A DNA stretch of 64,000 nucleotides, taken from the NCBI GenBank assembly GCA_030737835.1, contig JAUJYN010000018.1:2232001-2296000 (forward strand), given 5' to 3'. A program made the translations under genes and the position numbers. This document shows, piece after piece, positions 54,104-64,000 of the stretch (the stretch's first letter is position 1; the number at the start of each line of letters is the position of its first letter). A model generated the notes under the pieces. It saw only the letters and a list, made by a program, of their open reading frames with translations. It was not told the origin of the DNA and made no database searches. The DNA comes from Acorus gramineus (Eukaryota > Streptophyta > Magnoliopsida > Acorales > Acoraceae).

Positions 54104-55026
54104 TGCTCCCATCCGTAGGTACCACCGATGCATTCGGGAGCGTACTGATCGTGGGAGTATATAGGGTAGAGGCTACGTGGGGGAAAGGGCTACCGGTGGA
54201 CCAAGGGTGTAGAACAGTCTAAGTCTCTTCCAAAAGTCCTATGTCACCTCCGGGGGTGAGGGTGAGGATGAGGTGAAGACACATCGCCGCGTGACCCATT
54301 CGTTGTTCGTCCGTTCCCATAGTTGTTGGGTCTGGTTGTGAATCGATGTTGAAAGACATCGTTGGGCGCTTAACTCGATGTAGATGATCCAGTAGTGTTG
54401 TGTAGACCAGTAATCCCGGGTCTCCTCGACCAACGGTATGGTCTCTCCCCAAAAGTCCCAAGAGTCTCCCTCCGGGAGTGAGGGTGAGGTTGGTCGCGCT
54501 GCCGCGTGACCCTATTATCCATGGGTTTCCACCCATGTTTTCCTTGAAAGGAAAGTGCTTATGTATTGAACTGTTGTATGGTGATTGGTTTCCAGCCACT
54601 CATTGAGCCTGTAGCTCACCCCTCGCATACTGTTTCTTTTTAGGGGCAGTGTTGGGCGTGGAGCTGGAGCTTTCCTGTGGCATGGACTTATGGGCGTGAA
54701 GCGTTCTTCCGACGGATGGCGAGTGCGAGGTTGTCAGCAGTCCTAGAGTCATTGTATGTATTGTAAATCATGCATGTGGCATAGGTTGTATTTTCTTTGG
54801 TCTAGACTTGGCTCTCACAGGACAGTGATTGTGTATTCGAGTCTGTAATAATGTTTTTGATTTACAAACATTGTTTATATACTATACTTCTGCTTTTCAG
54901 TCAGTTATCATTATTCTTGCTTTGCCACCTTGTGTGTTGTTGTTGGAGTCTTTATTGACCTCAGGTATTGATAGCTGATATTTTATTATTGCCACATCTC
55001 GGGGATGGCCGCCCTGGGGCGTGACA
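54104..55026 (+). mobile_element. 3' third of a Tekay LTR (subtype II), a 5' LTR
   Basis: It begins mid-LTR (TGCTCCCATCCGTAGGTACC) against the Tat gag, has GGGTGA blocks and a late acceptor (TTTCTTTTTAG, ends near 54643), and ends GGGGCGTGACA. A primer-binding site follows, so it was the 5' LTR of a full + element. Its start and most of its body are lost. Confidence 0.8.
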
Positions 55027-55162
55027 AAAGTTGGTATCAGAGCCTGGTCCTGTCAGAGCCTAAGTCTAGTCGTATAGATGATGAGTCGTAGGATTCTCAT
55101 CCCAGTACTCTTGTTTTAGAAGTTATCGTAGCCTAAGTCTAGTCGTATAGATGATGAGTCGT
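55027..55162 (+). other. primer-binding site and truncated leader of a + Tekay element
   Basis: TGGTATCAGAGC (55032-55043, initiator Met type) is followed by a leader similar to that upstream of gag in element 1 (CCTGGTCCTGTCAGAGCC). A block AGCCTAAGTCTAGTCGTATAG and following bases occurs twice (near 55057 and 55129), a 73-bp spaced direct repeat. No gag follows; the sequence switches to LTR middle at about 55163. Confidence 0.75.
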
Positions 55163-56111
55163 ATAGATCATGCATGCTAGGTAGATGTGTTAGGGTGTGT
55201 GTGACGGATTGGGAAGGGTTAAAATGGGGTTAGGAGGGGCTGGGCGCAGTCTGCGCGCGTGCGAGCGCAGGCGGGCGCTGGCAGGCGCTGCTGCGCGGGT
55301 GCGCGCGGAGTGGTCGCGCGGGTGCGCGCAGGCGCTAGCGCGAGCGGGGGTGCGCACGGGAGTGCGCACGGGCGCGTGCGGGCGTGCGCGCACGCGGGCA
55401 GTGCGCCTGGGCATGCGCTTGGGCGCGGGGCTGGGGACCAGTGCGCGCGCGTGTTGGGGCGTGCGCGGGGTGCTGCGCGGGGGGGCGCAGTGCGCGTAGG
55501 GCTAGACGCGCGGTGCGCGCGGACGCGCGCGAGCGTGCGCGCGCGTGCGGCAGCGTGTCTGGGCACGCGAGCAGGCGCGTAGCAGTGCGCCGATGGTGCT
55601 GGGGTGTGTGCGTGCGTGCGCATGCGGGGGGCCATGCTTGTGGCTGCCTGAGGGTTCGGGTAGGTGTCGGGGCACTCGGGTTCGCGTGCGTACGTGCGTG
55701 CTCGCATGCGTGCGAGCCCGTATGCATGCTTGTCCAAGTATTGGGTATTTCTAATGTATTTCTATGTGTAAATTGTGTTGTTTCTCACCAGTTGAATGCC
55801 CTACCTTGCAGATCTCATCGAATGGGATGCGCGAGGTCCCGCGTCGTAAGGTGAGTGGTTCGATTCCAATCCCCCCCCCCTCTCTAGGGATGCACTCGAC
55901 CCGCGTAGAAGCGCGTCGCGCATCGATGGGGCTCCCTATCCAATATGTAGATATTTTGCATGCTAGGGATATACATTCATGTATCGTGTATAGAGGCCCG
56001 TACATGCCTGGACACCATGTCCTGTACTTAAAAGCCTTGATCTATGCATGATCAATATGATGTATCCATGTCACCTTAGACTTTGTATGCTAGGGATATG
56101 CACCCTTATAT
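55163..56111 (+). mobile_element. middle of a Tekay LTR (subtype III), left piece
   Basis: It starts with ATGCATGCTAGGTAGATGTG just after the exon-1 region, then the CG-rich body (55250-55700) and the 39-nt micro-exon 55812-55850. It is interrupted at 56111 by a solo LTR and continues at 59194. Confidence 0.75.
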
Positions 56112-59100
56112 TGTCACGCCCCAGGGCGGCCAACCCAGGGACGCGGCAAGTGTATATATAATATCAGAATCTACACAGGAGGTCAATAATATATATCATA
56201 CACAGACAAATAGAATGACACACATGCAACAAAAGGGGCTGACATGATATATACACCAAATGCGGAAGCAAAAGACTGAATCTGTGAATAAACATTCTAC
56301 AGACTCGATACTCAATCATCTGTCCTGTGAGAGCCAATATACACAAATACAACTGAACATATACAAACACGTGCCAAGCACGGAAATCAAATACATACAG
56401 TCAAGAAGGGATGCTGATAACCTCTGGCACTCGCGGAACGTGGCGCTGCTCCGCTACTGAAGAAATCCCTCGGAAAGCTCCAACTGCTGCTCCGGCTCTA
56501 GCTCAGGCTCAGTGACCACTGGGGAAAAACATGTGCGAGGGGTGAGCCACACGCTCAGTGAATAGCACAACCCATGCATCGCAGACAATATTTACTACAA
56601 TTCCATTATTTATCCATGCTCAAAGACATAACAACATAATCCAGTGATTCGTACTTCGCCGAACCACCACACCCTCATCCTCACCCATCAATGGGTGACA
56701 TAGGCTATTGGGACTGATAATCATCCATTCACAAATCCAGTAGGTCGCTCATCGCCAACCCACTACACCCTCACCCTCACCCTATCACGGGTGACATAGG
56801 ATTTTGGGACTGACTAGGCTGTTGGTCACCCTTGGTCCACCGATACTCTCTCCCTCCACTCCGTAGGCCGCTTGGTCTCCACCCACAACTTTAGCACAGT
56901 CCGTCACAATCATCGGGAGGCGCCTACTGATGTGGGTCCTCCGAAGGACGGCCTTTCTAACGCTGGGGGTAGCCTCTACCGGATCCAACGCAGGGAACAG
57001 AACAGCCTATCCATACGCATATGATCCACTCGGATCCGCCGACAACACATCTCTACCACTCAAATGTCATGAACTCTTCAGAGTTCCTCCAGGGCGCATA
57101 TCCAAGATGCGGGGAATAAGTACAATCAAAAGCAATGTTGGAATATCATTGGGGGAAAGAAACTTGGGAGGGCGGCGTGAGCTCCCGATATAGGATGCCC
57201 CGACAACCAAACAAGGAACACGGAGTACCCTAACACGGGTCTCACCGCTGTCCTCGCAAGGCCCCTCCCCTATAATATTCACTAATCATGCTAATAATCA
57301 TACCAATCATACAACATTACTTATAATATTATTGGGACTAGAAACCTTGGGAGGGCAGCGTGAGTTCCCGATACAGGACATCCCGACAACCAAACAAGGA
57401 ACACGGAGTACCCTAACACGGGTCTCAATGTTGACCTCGCAAGGCTCCTCCCGATAATATTACCTAAGGCATGCGATTTAACATACACTAGCATTTACTT
57501 TAATAAATAAACTAGTAGGACGCATACATAGGTCGAGGTTTCCTAATATGAAACAGGGGACATGGTGCATGGCTCATACACATATCCTAAGGGTGCAAGT
57601 CCCTAACATACAAGTCTAGGGTAGCATGCATTCTACATTTAAATCATGCAAGCATGGAATACATATTACAACAGGTTAATATAATCCATGACGCCCCAGG
57701 AGAGGTCGGTATACGCCCAAGTGCGTATAACGCCTCTCTACTGGGTTGGATTGTCCCACTCACCGGAAATCGGGTCGGCGCGCGACCGTCCGTCGAGATC
57801 TGCAAGACAGACATTCAATATGGTGAGAACAAAACATAAATACTATAAATACCCAAACATACAAAACCCACAACTAAACACCTAACACTCGGGCAAACGT
57901 GCATACGACCCGCACGCACGCTAGCCCGAGCACTCCGGCTACCACCCGCACGGCCACCCGCCCTCGGATGCGCCGCCGCGCCTCAACCCGCGCGCCCCGA
58001 CGCACTGCCGCACGCACGCGCACGCTCGAGCGCGCCCGCGCGCACCGCGCGTCCAGCCCAGCGCGCCCCCGCGCGCAATGAACGCACGCCCCAGCACGCG
58101 CGCGCACTGGTCCCCAGCACCGCGCGCACTGGTCCCCAGCACAGCGCCCAGGCGCATGCCCAGGCGCCCTGCCCAGCACCCAGGCACAGTGCCCAGGCGC
58201 CCTGCCCGCGCGCGCGCATGCTCGCGCGCACGCCCGCGCGCGCACTCCTGCGCACACCCCCGCTCGCGCCAGCACCCGCGCGCACGCCCGCGACCACTCC
58301 GCGCGCACCCGCGCACCCGCGCGCACGCACCCGCGCGCGACTGCACGCCCGACTGCGCCCGCCAGCGCCCAGCTCCACCCGCGCGCACGCCCGCGTGCAC
58401 GCGCGCGCGCCCCTGCCAGCTGCTGCGCCTGCTGCCTGTGCTGCTGCCTGTGCTGCTGCCACCAGCCACCTCAACCACCACTCCTCCGGCCACCAATGGC
58501 CTCCGACCACCACCACAGCCCTCCGACGACCACCCACCATCGCCAACCACCTCCCAACCCCAAATCCCACCTCCTAACATCCATCTAAGCATGAAAAAGG
58601 GAGGAAAGAGACTTACCAAGGGGAGGAAGCGAAGTCCGGGCGCTCTCCGCGCGCCGAAACCTTTCTCAAAGGCTCTCTTTCGCCCCGATCTACCACGGCC
58701 CTCGAAATGGCCCGAATCAGAGGACAAAGAGAGGGGGACGGAGTGGCTAGAGTCGTCGGAATTGGGATTTGAAGACACCGGGTCCCGATCTACACTTCTC
58801 GTGCTTTAGGTTTTTAGTTTTTAGGGGTGTAGGGGGCTCAAACGGAAGAAAAACGGAGAAGGGGAGAGAGAGGGCTTGGGGAGGAAGATGATGAACAGTA
58901 ACTCGGGTTTGAGATCCCACTTATTTATAGTGCGCGACTTAAAAACCCGGATACGCCCCGGAACTGTGAAATTTTTGGAAACGATGCCGGAATTCGATGA
59001 AATTTTTGTGAGAGGCCTAAAATGACACCAGGACACCAAATATGCAGTTAGATTTCCAATCGGAGTCCTCTAGCTTAGGACGATAGCTAACAGTCCAAAA

Positions 59101-59193
59101 ATAAGCGGTTCCGATCGAAAACCGGTAAAAACTGAAAAACTGCCAGAATGCTCCAACGGTTACCAGCAGGCTAAAAGTGACACATATATAACA
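56112..59193 (-). mobile_element. solo Tekay LTR, subtype I, with intact target duplication
   Basis: It runs from TGTCACGCCCCAGGGCGG to TGACACATATATAACA (3,082 bp) with TATAT on both sides (56107-56111, 59194-59198). On the minus strand: TATA box (58921-58930), exon-1 donor (exon edge 58617, GTAAGTC), CG-rich body (57930-58440), micro-exon (57764-57799, open: DLDGRSRADPIS) and late acceptor (exon edge 56518) leading to VTEPELEPEQQLELSEGFLQ and a stop. A duplicated ~150-bp block (57140-57280 and 57325-57460) lies between. Confidence 0.92.
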
Positions 59194-59805
59194 TATATCA
59201 TGTATAGCGGCCTATGCATGTTTAGTCACCATGTTTCATGCTAGGAAAGCCTCGACCTATGCATGTTCCCATTTAGTTTAATTTATTTAAATCAAGATGG
59301 GATTATGTGATTATATTGTTGTAAGCATGCATTAGAGAATATTATAACCTTGTGGTTATAATATATGTCTCCCCGCATCTTAGTTATGCGCCCTGGAAGA
59401 ATTCTTGAGAATTCATGACATTAGAAATGTTAGGAAGCGTTGTCGACGGATCCAAGAGGATCGCATGCGTGTGGGTAGGCTGTTCTCTTCCCTTCGTTGG
59501 ATCCGTGTAGTACAGCCCCGGCATTAGATAGGCTGTCCTGACAGAGGGCTCCCATCTGTAGATACCTCCGATGTGTTCGGACAGTGCTGATCGTGGGAGT
59601 ATACCAGGTAAGCTACGGAGCGGGGAGAGGCTACCGGTGGACCAAGGGTGAATAGGAGTCTAGTAAGTCCCAAAAGGCCAGGTCGCCCCTTTGAGGGTGA
59701 GGGTGAGGCTGTGGTGGGTCGGCGATGTTACGACCCACTAGCTTGTGTATTTACTCCCGTTTAGGGACTATGACTACTTTGAGGTTAATATGAGTACATA
59801 CGGCC
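59194..59805 (+). mobile_element. middle of a Tekay LTR (subtype III), right piece
   Basis: It resumes the LTR broken at 56111 (CATGTATAGCGGCC), with the GAATTC dyad (59399-59414) and GGGTGA block (59695). At 59805 (GGTTAATATGA) it jumps to the minus-strand LTR of element 2. Confidence 0.75.
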
Positions 59806-61188
59806 TGTACGCACGCGAGTCCGAGCACCCCGACTCACTCCCGAACCCCCGGGCAGCCGTACGCACGGCCACCTGCCCCAGGCGCACCGCCGCGCTTCAG
59901 CCCGCCTGCCTAGACGCACTGTCGAGCCCCTGCCCGCATGCCCGGACATGCTGCCGAGCCCCCCGGGTGCACCGCGCGCTCTATGCGCCCCAACGCAGCA
60001 ACCCGCGCGCACCACCGGCTTGCCTCACCACGCGCGCACAGCACGCATGCGCCTCTGCGCAGCGCTCCGCGCACGCCCCCGCACGGCGCTCTGTGCGCAG
60101 CATCCGCACACGGCACCCACTGCGCCTCTGCGCAGCGCCCCGCGCACACGCCCCCGCACGGCGCCCAGCGCGCAGCACCCGCACGCTCCTGCTCCACCCG
60201 CGCGCACGCGCGCGTGCCCTGCCACCTGCTCTGCCTGCCCTGCCCTGCCTGCCCGCGCGCGCAGGCCCGATGAGCCCGCACTGCCCGAGCCGGCCTACCA
60301 CCCCAACCGGCACCCACTACCACCAACAGCCACCCAAACCACCATAAAAGCCATACATACCCAAAAACACCTCCTAATCAAGCATCTAAACAAGAAAGGA
60401 AGGAAGGAAACCTCACCCAAGGAAGGAAAGGAAGGAAGGGAAGATCGGTTGCTCTTCGCGCACCGAAACACCACCTCAAGGACCACCACCACCAAGATCT
60501 CCTTCAGCCCTCGAAATGGCTGAAATCAGAGGAGAAAAGAGGGCATTGGAGGGGTCACACTTGAGGGAACTCGAATCCGAGACCACCGGAAGGTAGATCG
60601 GGAGCTCACCTATCTTTCCTCTTCTTAGGGTTTTTGGTTTCAAGCACCCTAGCTAGGTCTTAATGTGGATTTAAAGAGAGGAGGAGAGAGAAATTTGGGT
60701 GGAGAAGATGATGAATAGTGGGGGAAATGTTGTAGTTGTGGGATTTTATACTCACACCCACTCCACACACACTCACACCCTCAATTAGATTAGCCCTAAT
60801 TAGGTTTAGGCTAGGATTAGGGAGGTTTAAGTGCACTTTGACTTGGGTCAACCCATCCACACAAAAAGACAAAGAGTTGACCAAGTCATGGGCCCACATT
60901 GACCAAGTCAAGTCTCCCAATGACTTCTCGCTCGGTCAAAACCCGGATACGCTTCGAACTGCGAAATTCTGAAACGTTACCGGAATTCGATGAAATTTTT
61001 GTGAGTGGCTTGGAATGGCACCAGGACACATAATATGCAGTTAGATTTTCAATCGGAGTCCTCAAACTCAGGATGATAGCTAACAGTCCAAAATTTTAGC
61101 GGTTCCGATCGAAAAACGAAAAAAACTGAAAAACTGCCAGAATGTTCCAATGGTTACCAGAAGGCTAAAAAGTGACACATATATAACA
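59806..61188 (-). mobile_element. 3' LTR of Tekay element 2, 3' end lost (subtype I)
   Basis: It ends TGACACATATATAACA beside a polypurine tract. It is very similar to 29448-30852, including the exon-1 donor region near 60413 and a TTGAC cluster at 60838-60942. The micro-exon and everything downstream on the minus strand are missing because of the junction at 59805/59806. Confidence 0.82.
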
Positions 61189-61202
61189 TTCTCCCCCCCT
61201 TA
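61189..61202 (-). promoter_or_regulatory. polypurine tract, Tekay element 2
   Basis: TAAGGGGGGGAGAA on the minus strand, identical to element 1. Confidence 0.8.
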
Positions 61203-61236
61203 GGAAATTTTGTCCTCAAAATAAATACAAGAACAT

Positions 61237-64000
61237 CTAAGAAGGGAAAAGATGCGGATACGCGTCACGCATGGCGTCCTCGAGCTCCCAAGTGGCCTCG
61301 GCACCGGAACGGTGCTGCCATCGCACCTTGACCAGCTGGACGGTCTTGGTGCGGAGCCTCTTCTCGCGGCGGTCCAGGATCTCAATCGGCTGCACAATCA
61401 GAGACAAGTCCGGCTCGAAGACGAGCGGCTCGAACGGGATGACGTGAGCAGGATCGTGGACATAGCGCCTCAGCTGCGAGACATGGAAGACGTCATGGGC
61501 CTGAGCCAACTGTGGGGGCAGAGCTATGCGATAGGCCACCTCCCCAACTCGCTCGAGGATGAGGAACGGCCCAATGAAACGCGGACTCAGCTTGCCCCGC
61601 ACACCGAAACGGAAGATGCCCTTCATCGGGGACACCTTCAGGAAGACATGATCACCAACCTCGAAGGCGAGCTCACGGCGACGACGGTCGGCGTAGCTCT
61701 TCTGACGACTCTAAGCGACTCGGATACGCTCGCGAATCGTCTTCACCATCTCTGAGGTCTGGTGAATGATCTCTGGTCCCTCCAACTGGCGCTCTCCGAC
61801 CTCGTCCCAACACAAGGGGGACCTGCAGCTGCGGCCATAGAGCGCCTCGTAAGGAGCCATCCGGATACTCGAGTGGTAGCTGTTGTTGTAGGCAAACTCC
61901 ACCAACGGAAGGTGCCTCTCCCAACTGCCTCCAAAATCGAGAACACAGGCTCGCAGCATATCCTCCAAGGTCTGGATCGTCCTCTCCGACTGGCCGTCCG
62001 TCTGCGGATGAAACGCTGTACTGAAGTGGAGGTTCGTACCAAGGGCGTGCTGGAGGCTACGCCAGAACCTCGAAGTAAAACGCGTGTCTCGATCGGAAAT
62101 GATGCTGACGGGAGTGCCATGGAGACGAACAATCTCTGAGACGAACAACTGCGCCAGGGTGTCCAGAGAATCGGTGAGTCGGATGGGGAGGAAATGAGCA
62201 GACTTCGTCAGCCGGTCGACGATCACCCAGATGGCATCGCGACCCGAACGTGACCTCGGCAAACCCGAGACGAAGTCCATGGTGATCTGCTCCCACTTCC
62301 ATTGAGGGATCTCAATGGACTGCAGCTTCCCCGCAGGACGCTGATGCTCCGACTTCACCTGCTGGCATACTAAGCATCGGGCAACGAAACGGGCAATATC
62401 CGTCTTCATCCCGCGCCACCAGTAGCCACGACGAAGGCCCCTGTACATCTTCGTGCCACCAGGATGCACTGTGTACCTCGAATGATGGGCCTCGTCCATA
62501 ATCTTTCGTTTCAGCTCTGCGTCGTCAGGAATGCATACTCGGCCTCTGAACCGCAGGATCCCGTCCTCGTGAATCTGGTAGTCCGGACGCTCGCCCCGGG
62601 CGACGCCTTCAGAGAGGACTATAAAATGCGGATCCTGAGCCTGAGCCGTGCGGATATCGTCGAGAAGGACTGGCTGCACCACTAGCCTGGCCAAAAAGCC
62701 ACCCGCAGGAGTCTCTCGAACACTGATCCAGCAAGCGGCCTCCTCCAGAAGCCTCCAACGACGTACAGCCATGTGGGCGGCCATGCCCAAGGGCTGCCTA
62801 CTGAGAGCATCTGCCACGACATTCGCCTTACCCGGATGGTAAGCGATGTCACAATCATAGTCCGTCAGGAACTCGACCCAACGTCTCTGACGCATGTTGA
62901 GCTCCGGCTGGGACTGCAAATATGTCAAGCTCTTATGATCAGTAAAGAGCTCGAACTCCTCGCCATAGAGGTAATGCCTCCACATCTTCAGCGCAAAGAT
63001 GATCGCTGCCAACTCAAGGTCGTGGGTGGGGTAATTCTGCTCATGGGGCTTCAACTGACGCGACGCGTAAGCCACAACCTTACCGTGCTGCATCAGGACG
63101 CAACCCACACCCAACTGCGATGCATCTGTATAAACTGCGAACCCACCACTCCCAGACGAAGGGTAAGAACTGGCGCTGAGGTGAGCCTTCGCTTCAACTC
63201 CTGGAAGCTCTCCTCGCAGGACGGGGACCACTCGAACCGGACATCCTTCCGAGTGAGGCGGGTAAGAGGAACGGCTATCTTCGAGAAACCCTCAACAAAC
63301 CTCCTGTAATAACCCGCCAAGCCCAGGAAGCTCCGAATCTCTGTGGGGTTCGACGGTCGACGCCAATTCGACACGGCGAGCGTCTTCTCCGGGTCCACAG
63401 ATATGCCCTCGCCGGAAATCACATGGCCCAGAAAGGCCATACGCTCCAACCAGAACTCATACTTGCTGAACTTGGCGAACAACTGATGTCTGGCCAAAGT
63501 CTCCAAGATAGTGCGAAGATGGTGAGCGTGCTCCTCAAGACTCCTCGAGTACACCAATATGTCATCGATGAATACTACCACAAAGGAGTCGAGGAAGGGC
63601 CGAAACACCCGGTTCATCAGATCCATGAAGGCCGCCGACGCATTCGTCAACCCGAATGGCAGTACTCTGAACTCGTAGTGCCCATACCGGGTACGAAAGG
63701 CCGTCTTCAGAATGTCTGACTCCCGGATCTTCAGCTGATATTACCCGAGCGGAGATCGATCTTGGAAAAGACACGCGCTGCCTGGAGCTGGTCAAACAGA
63801 TCATCGATCCGCGGCAAGGGGTACTTGTTCTTTACTGTCCGCTTGTTCAGCTGCCTGTAATCGATACAAAGCCGCAGCGAACCGTCCTTCTTCCGGACGA
63901 ACAGGACAGGGGCTCCCCACGGAGAAACACTCGGACGTGCGAAGCCCTTCTCCAGCAACTCCTCCAACTGCTCCTTGAGCACCCTCAGCTCTGCAGGGGC
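61237..64000 (-). pseudogene. pol: Pol of Tekay-like chromovirus element 2 (continues past window)
   Basis: From the right edge, on the minus strand: RT ([27 protein letters not shown]), RNase H ([17 protein letters not shown]), integrase (zinc finger with [51 protein letters not shown]), then GKLSPRFIGPF, and a complete chromodomain (QPIEILDRREKRLR, LVKVRWQHRSG, ATWELEDAMRDAYPHLF) ending at 61237. This tail is typical of Tekay/Del chromoviruses. Integrase is open for 506 codons. Lesions: frameshifts near 63742 and 63163 and an AAG to TAG stop near 61712. It is better preserved than element 1 and nearly identical over most of its length. Confidence 0.92.

Noticed and set aside
59399..59414. 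Heat-shock element in the GAATTC dyad
   Set aside because: The half-sites are not spaced as nGAAnnTTCn repeats (GAA and TTC abut, and the dyad spacer is four bases), so the heat-shock reading does not hold.

Overview
This 64-kb window is plant nuclear DNA made almost entirely of nested LTR retrotransposons. I see no convincing host gene, tRNA, rRNA or CRISPR array. The polymerase-bearing elements are Ty3/gypsy of two lineages. One is a Tekay/Del-like chromovirus, identified by its Gag CCHC knuckle, its protease-RT-RNase H-integrase order, a C-terminal chromodomain, an initiator-Met PBS and LTRs of 2 to 3.6 kb. The other is Tat-like, identified by an archaeal-type RNase H between RT and integrase and by antisense ORFs next to the 3' LTR. 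A repeat-dense (probably pericentromeric or heterochromatic) region of a seed plant with a large genome fits; the species cannot be named from this sequence.

Layout. The oldest resolvable layer is a Tat-like element on the minus strand. Its 3' LTR is 3385-4214. Two antisense (+ strand) ORFs of the 'putative gypsy type transposon' family follow: ORF A at 4588-4973 plus 17046-18129, and ORF B at 18974-20175 plus 26128 onward. Then come a 95-bp tandem repeat (26271-26515), the integrase (26544-27354 plus 48515-48918), archaeal-type RNase H (48919-49489), RT (52137-52760), protease (53142-53555) and the Gag C-terminus (to 54103). Younger insertions split it. A + Tekay unit (4974-17045, target duplication AAACT) sits in ORF A. 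A gag-only Tat-like element (20176-26127, GCGTC) sits in ORF B. A + Tekay LTR (27355-48514, GTGGT) sits in the integrase and is itself opened by two minus units, 28798-39887 and 41310-47768 (GCGTG). The first of these contains a Tekay element with gag and pol (gag-pol 30901-35623). From 54104 to the right end are more Tekay LTR pieces, a solo LTR (56112-59193, TATAT) and the 3' half of a second Tekay element (59806 to 64000 and beyond).

I sort the Tekay LTRs into three working subtypes (my labels). Subtype I starts TGTTATATATGTGTCAC, has a CG-rich body, and is the LTR of the gag-pol copies. Subtype II starts TGTTATGC(A/C)TGTGTCATTTGGAGC and lacks the CG-rich body. Subtype III starts TGTTGTGCCTGTGTCATTTGGAGC and has a CG-rich body. 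Many copies are mosaics joined mid-LTR.

The most unusual signal is inside the Tekay LTRs. All three subtypes keep a promoter-proximal splice donor, then a 36- or 39-nt micro-exon with a clean acceptor (TTGCAG) and donor (GGTGAGT), then a late acceptor a few hundred bases before the PBS. In most subtype I copies the frame stays open through micro-exon and last exon and ends in an acidic peptide with a conserved end. This would be a spliced leader, possibly with a small ORF, encoded wholly inside an LTR. The pol genes themselves are dead (stops, frameshifts, altered protease active sites), and one copy has lost its chromodomain core in frame.
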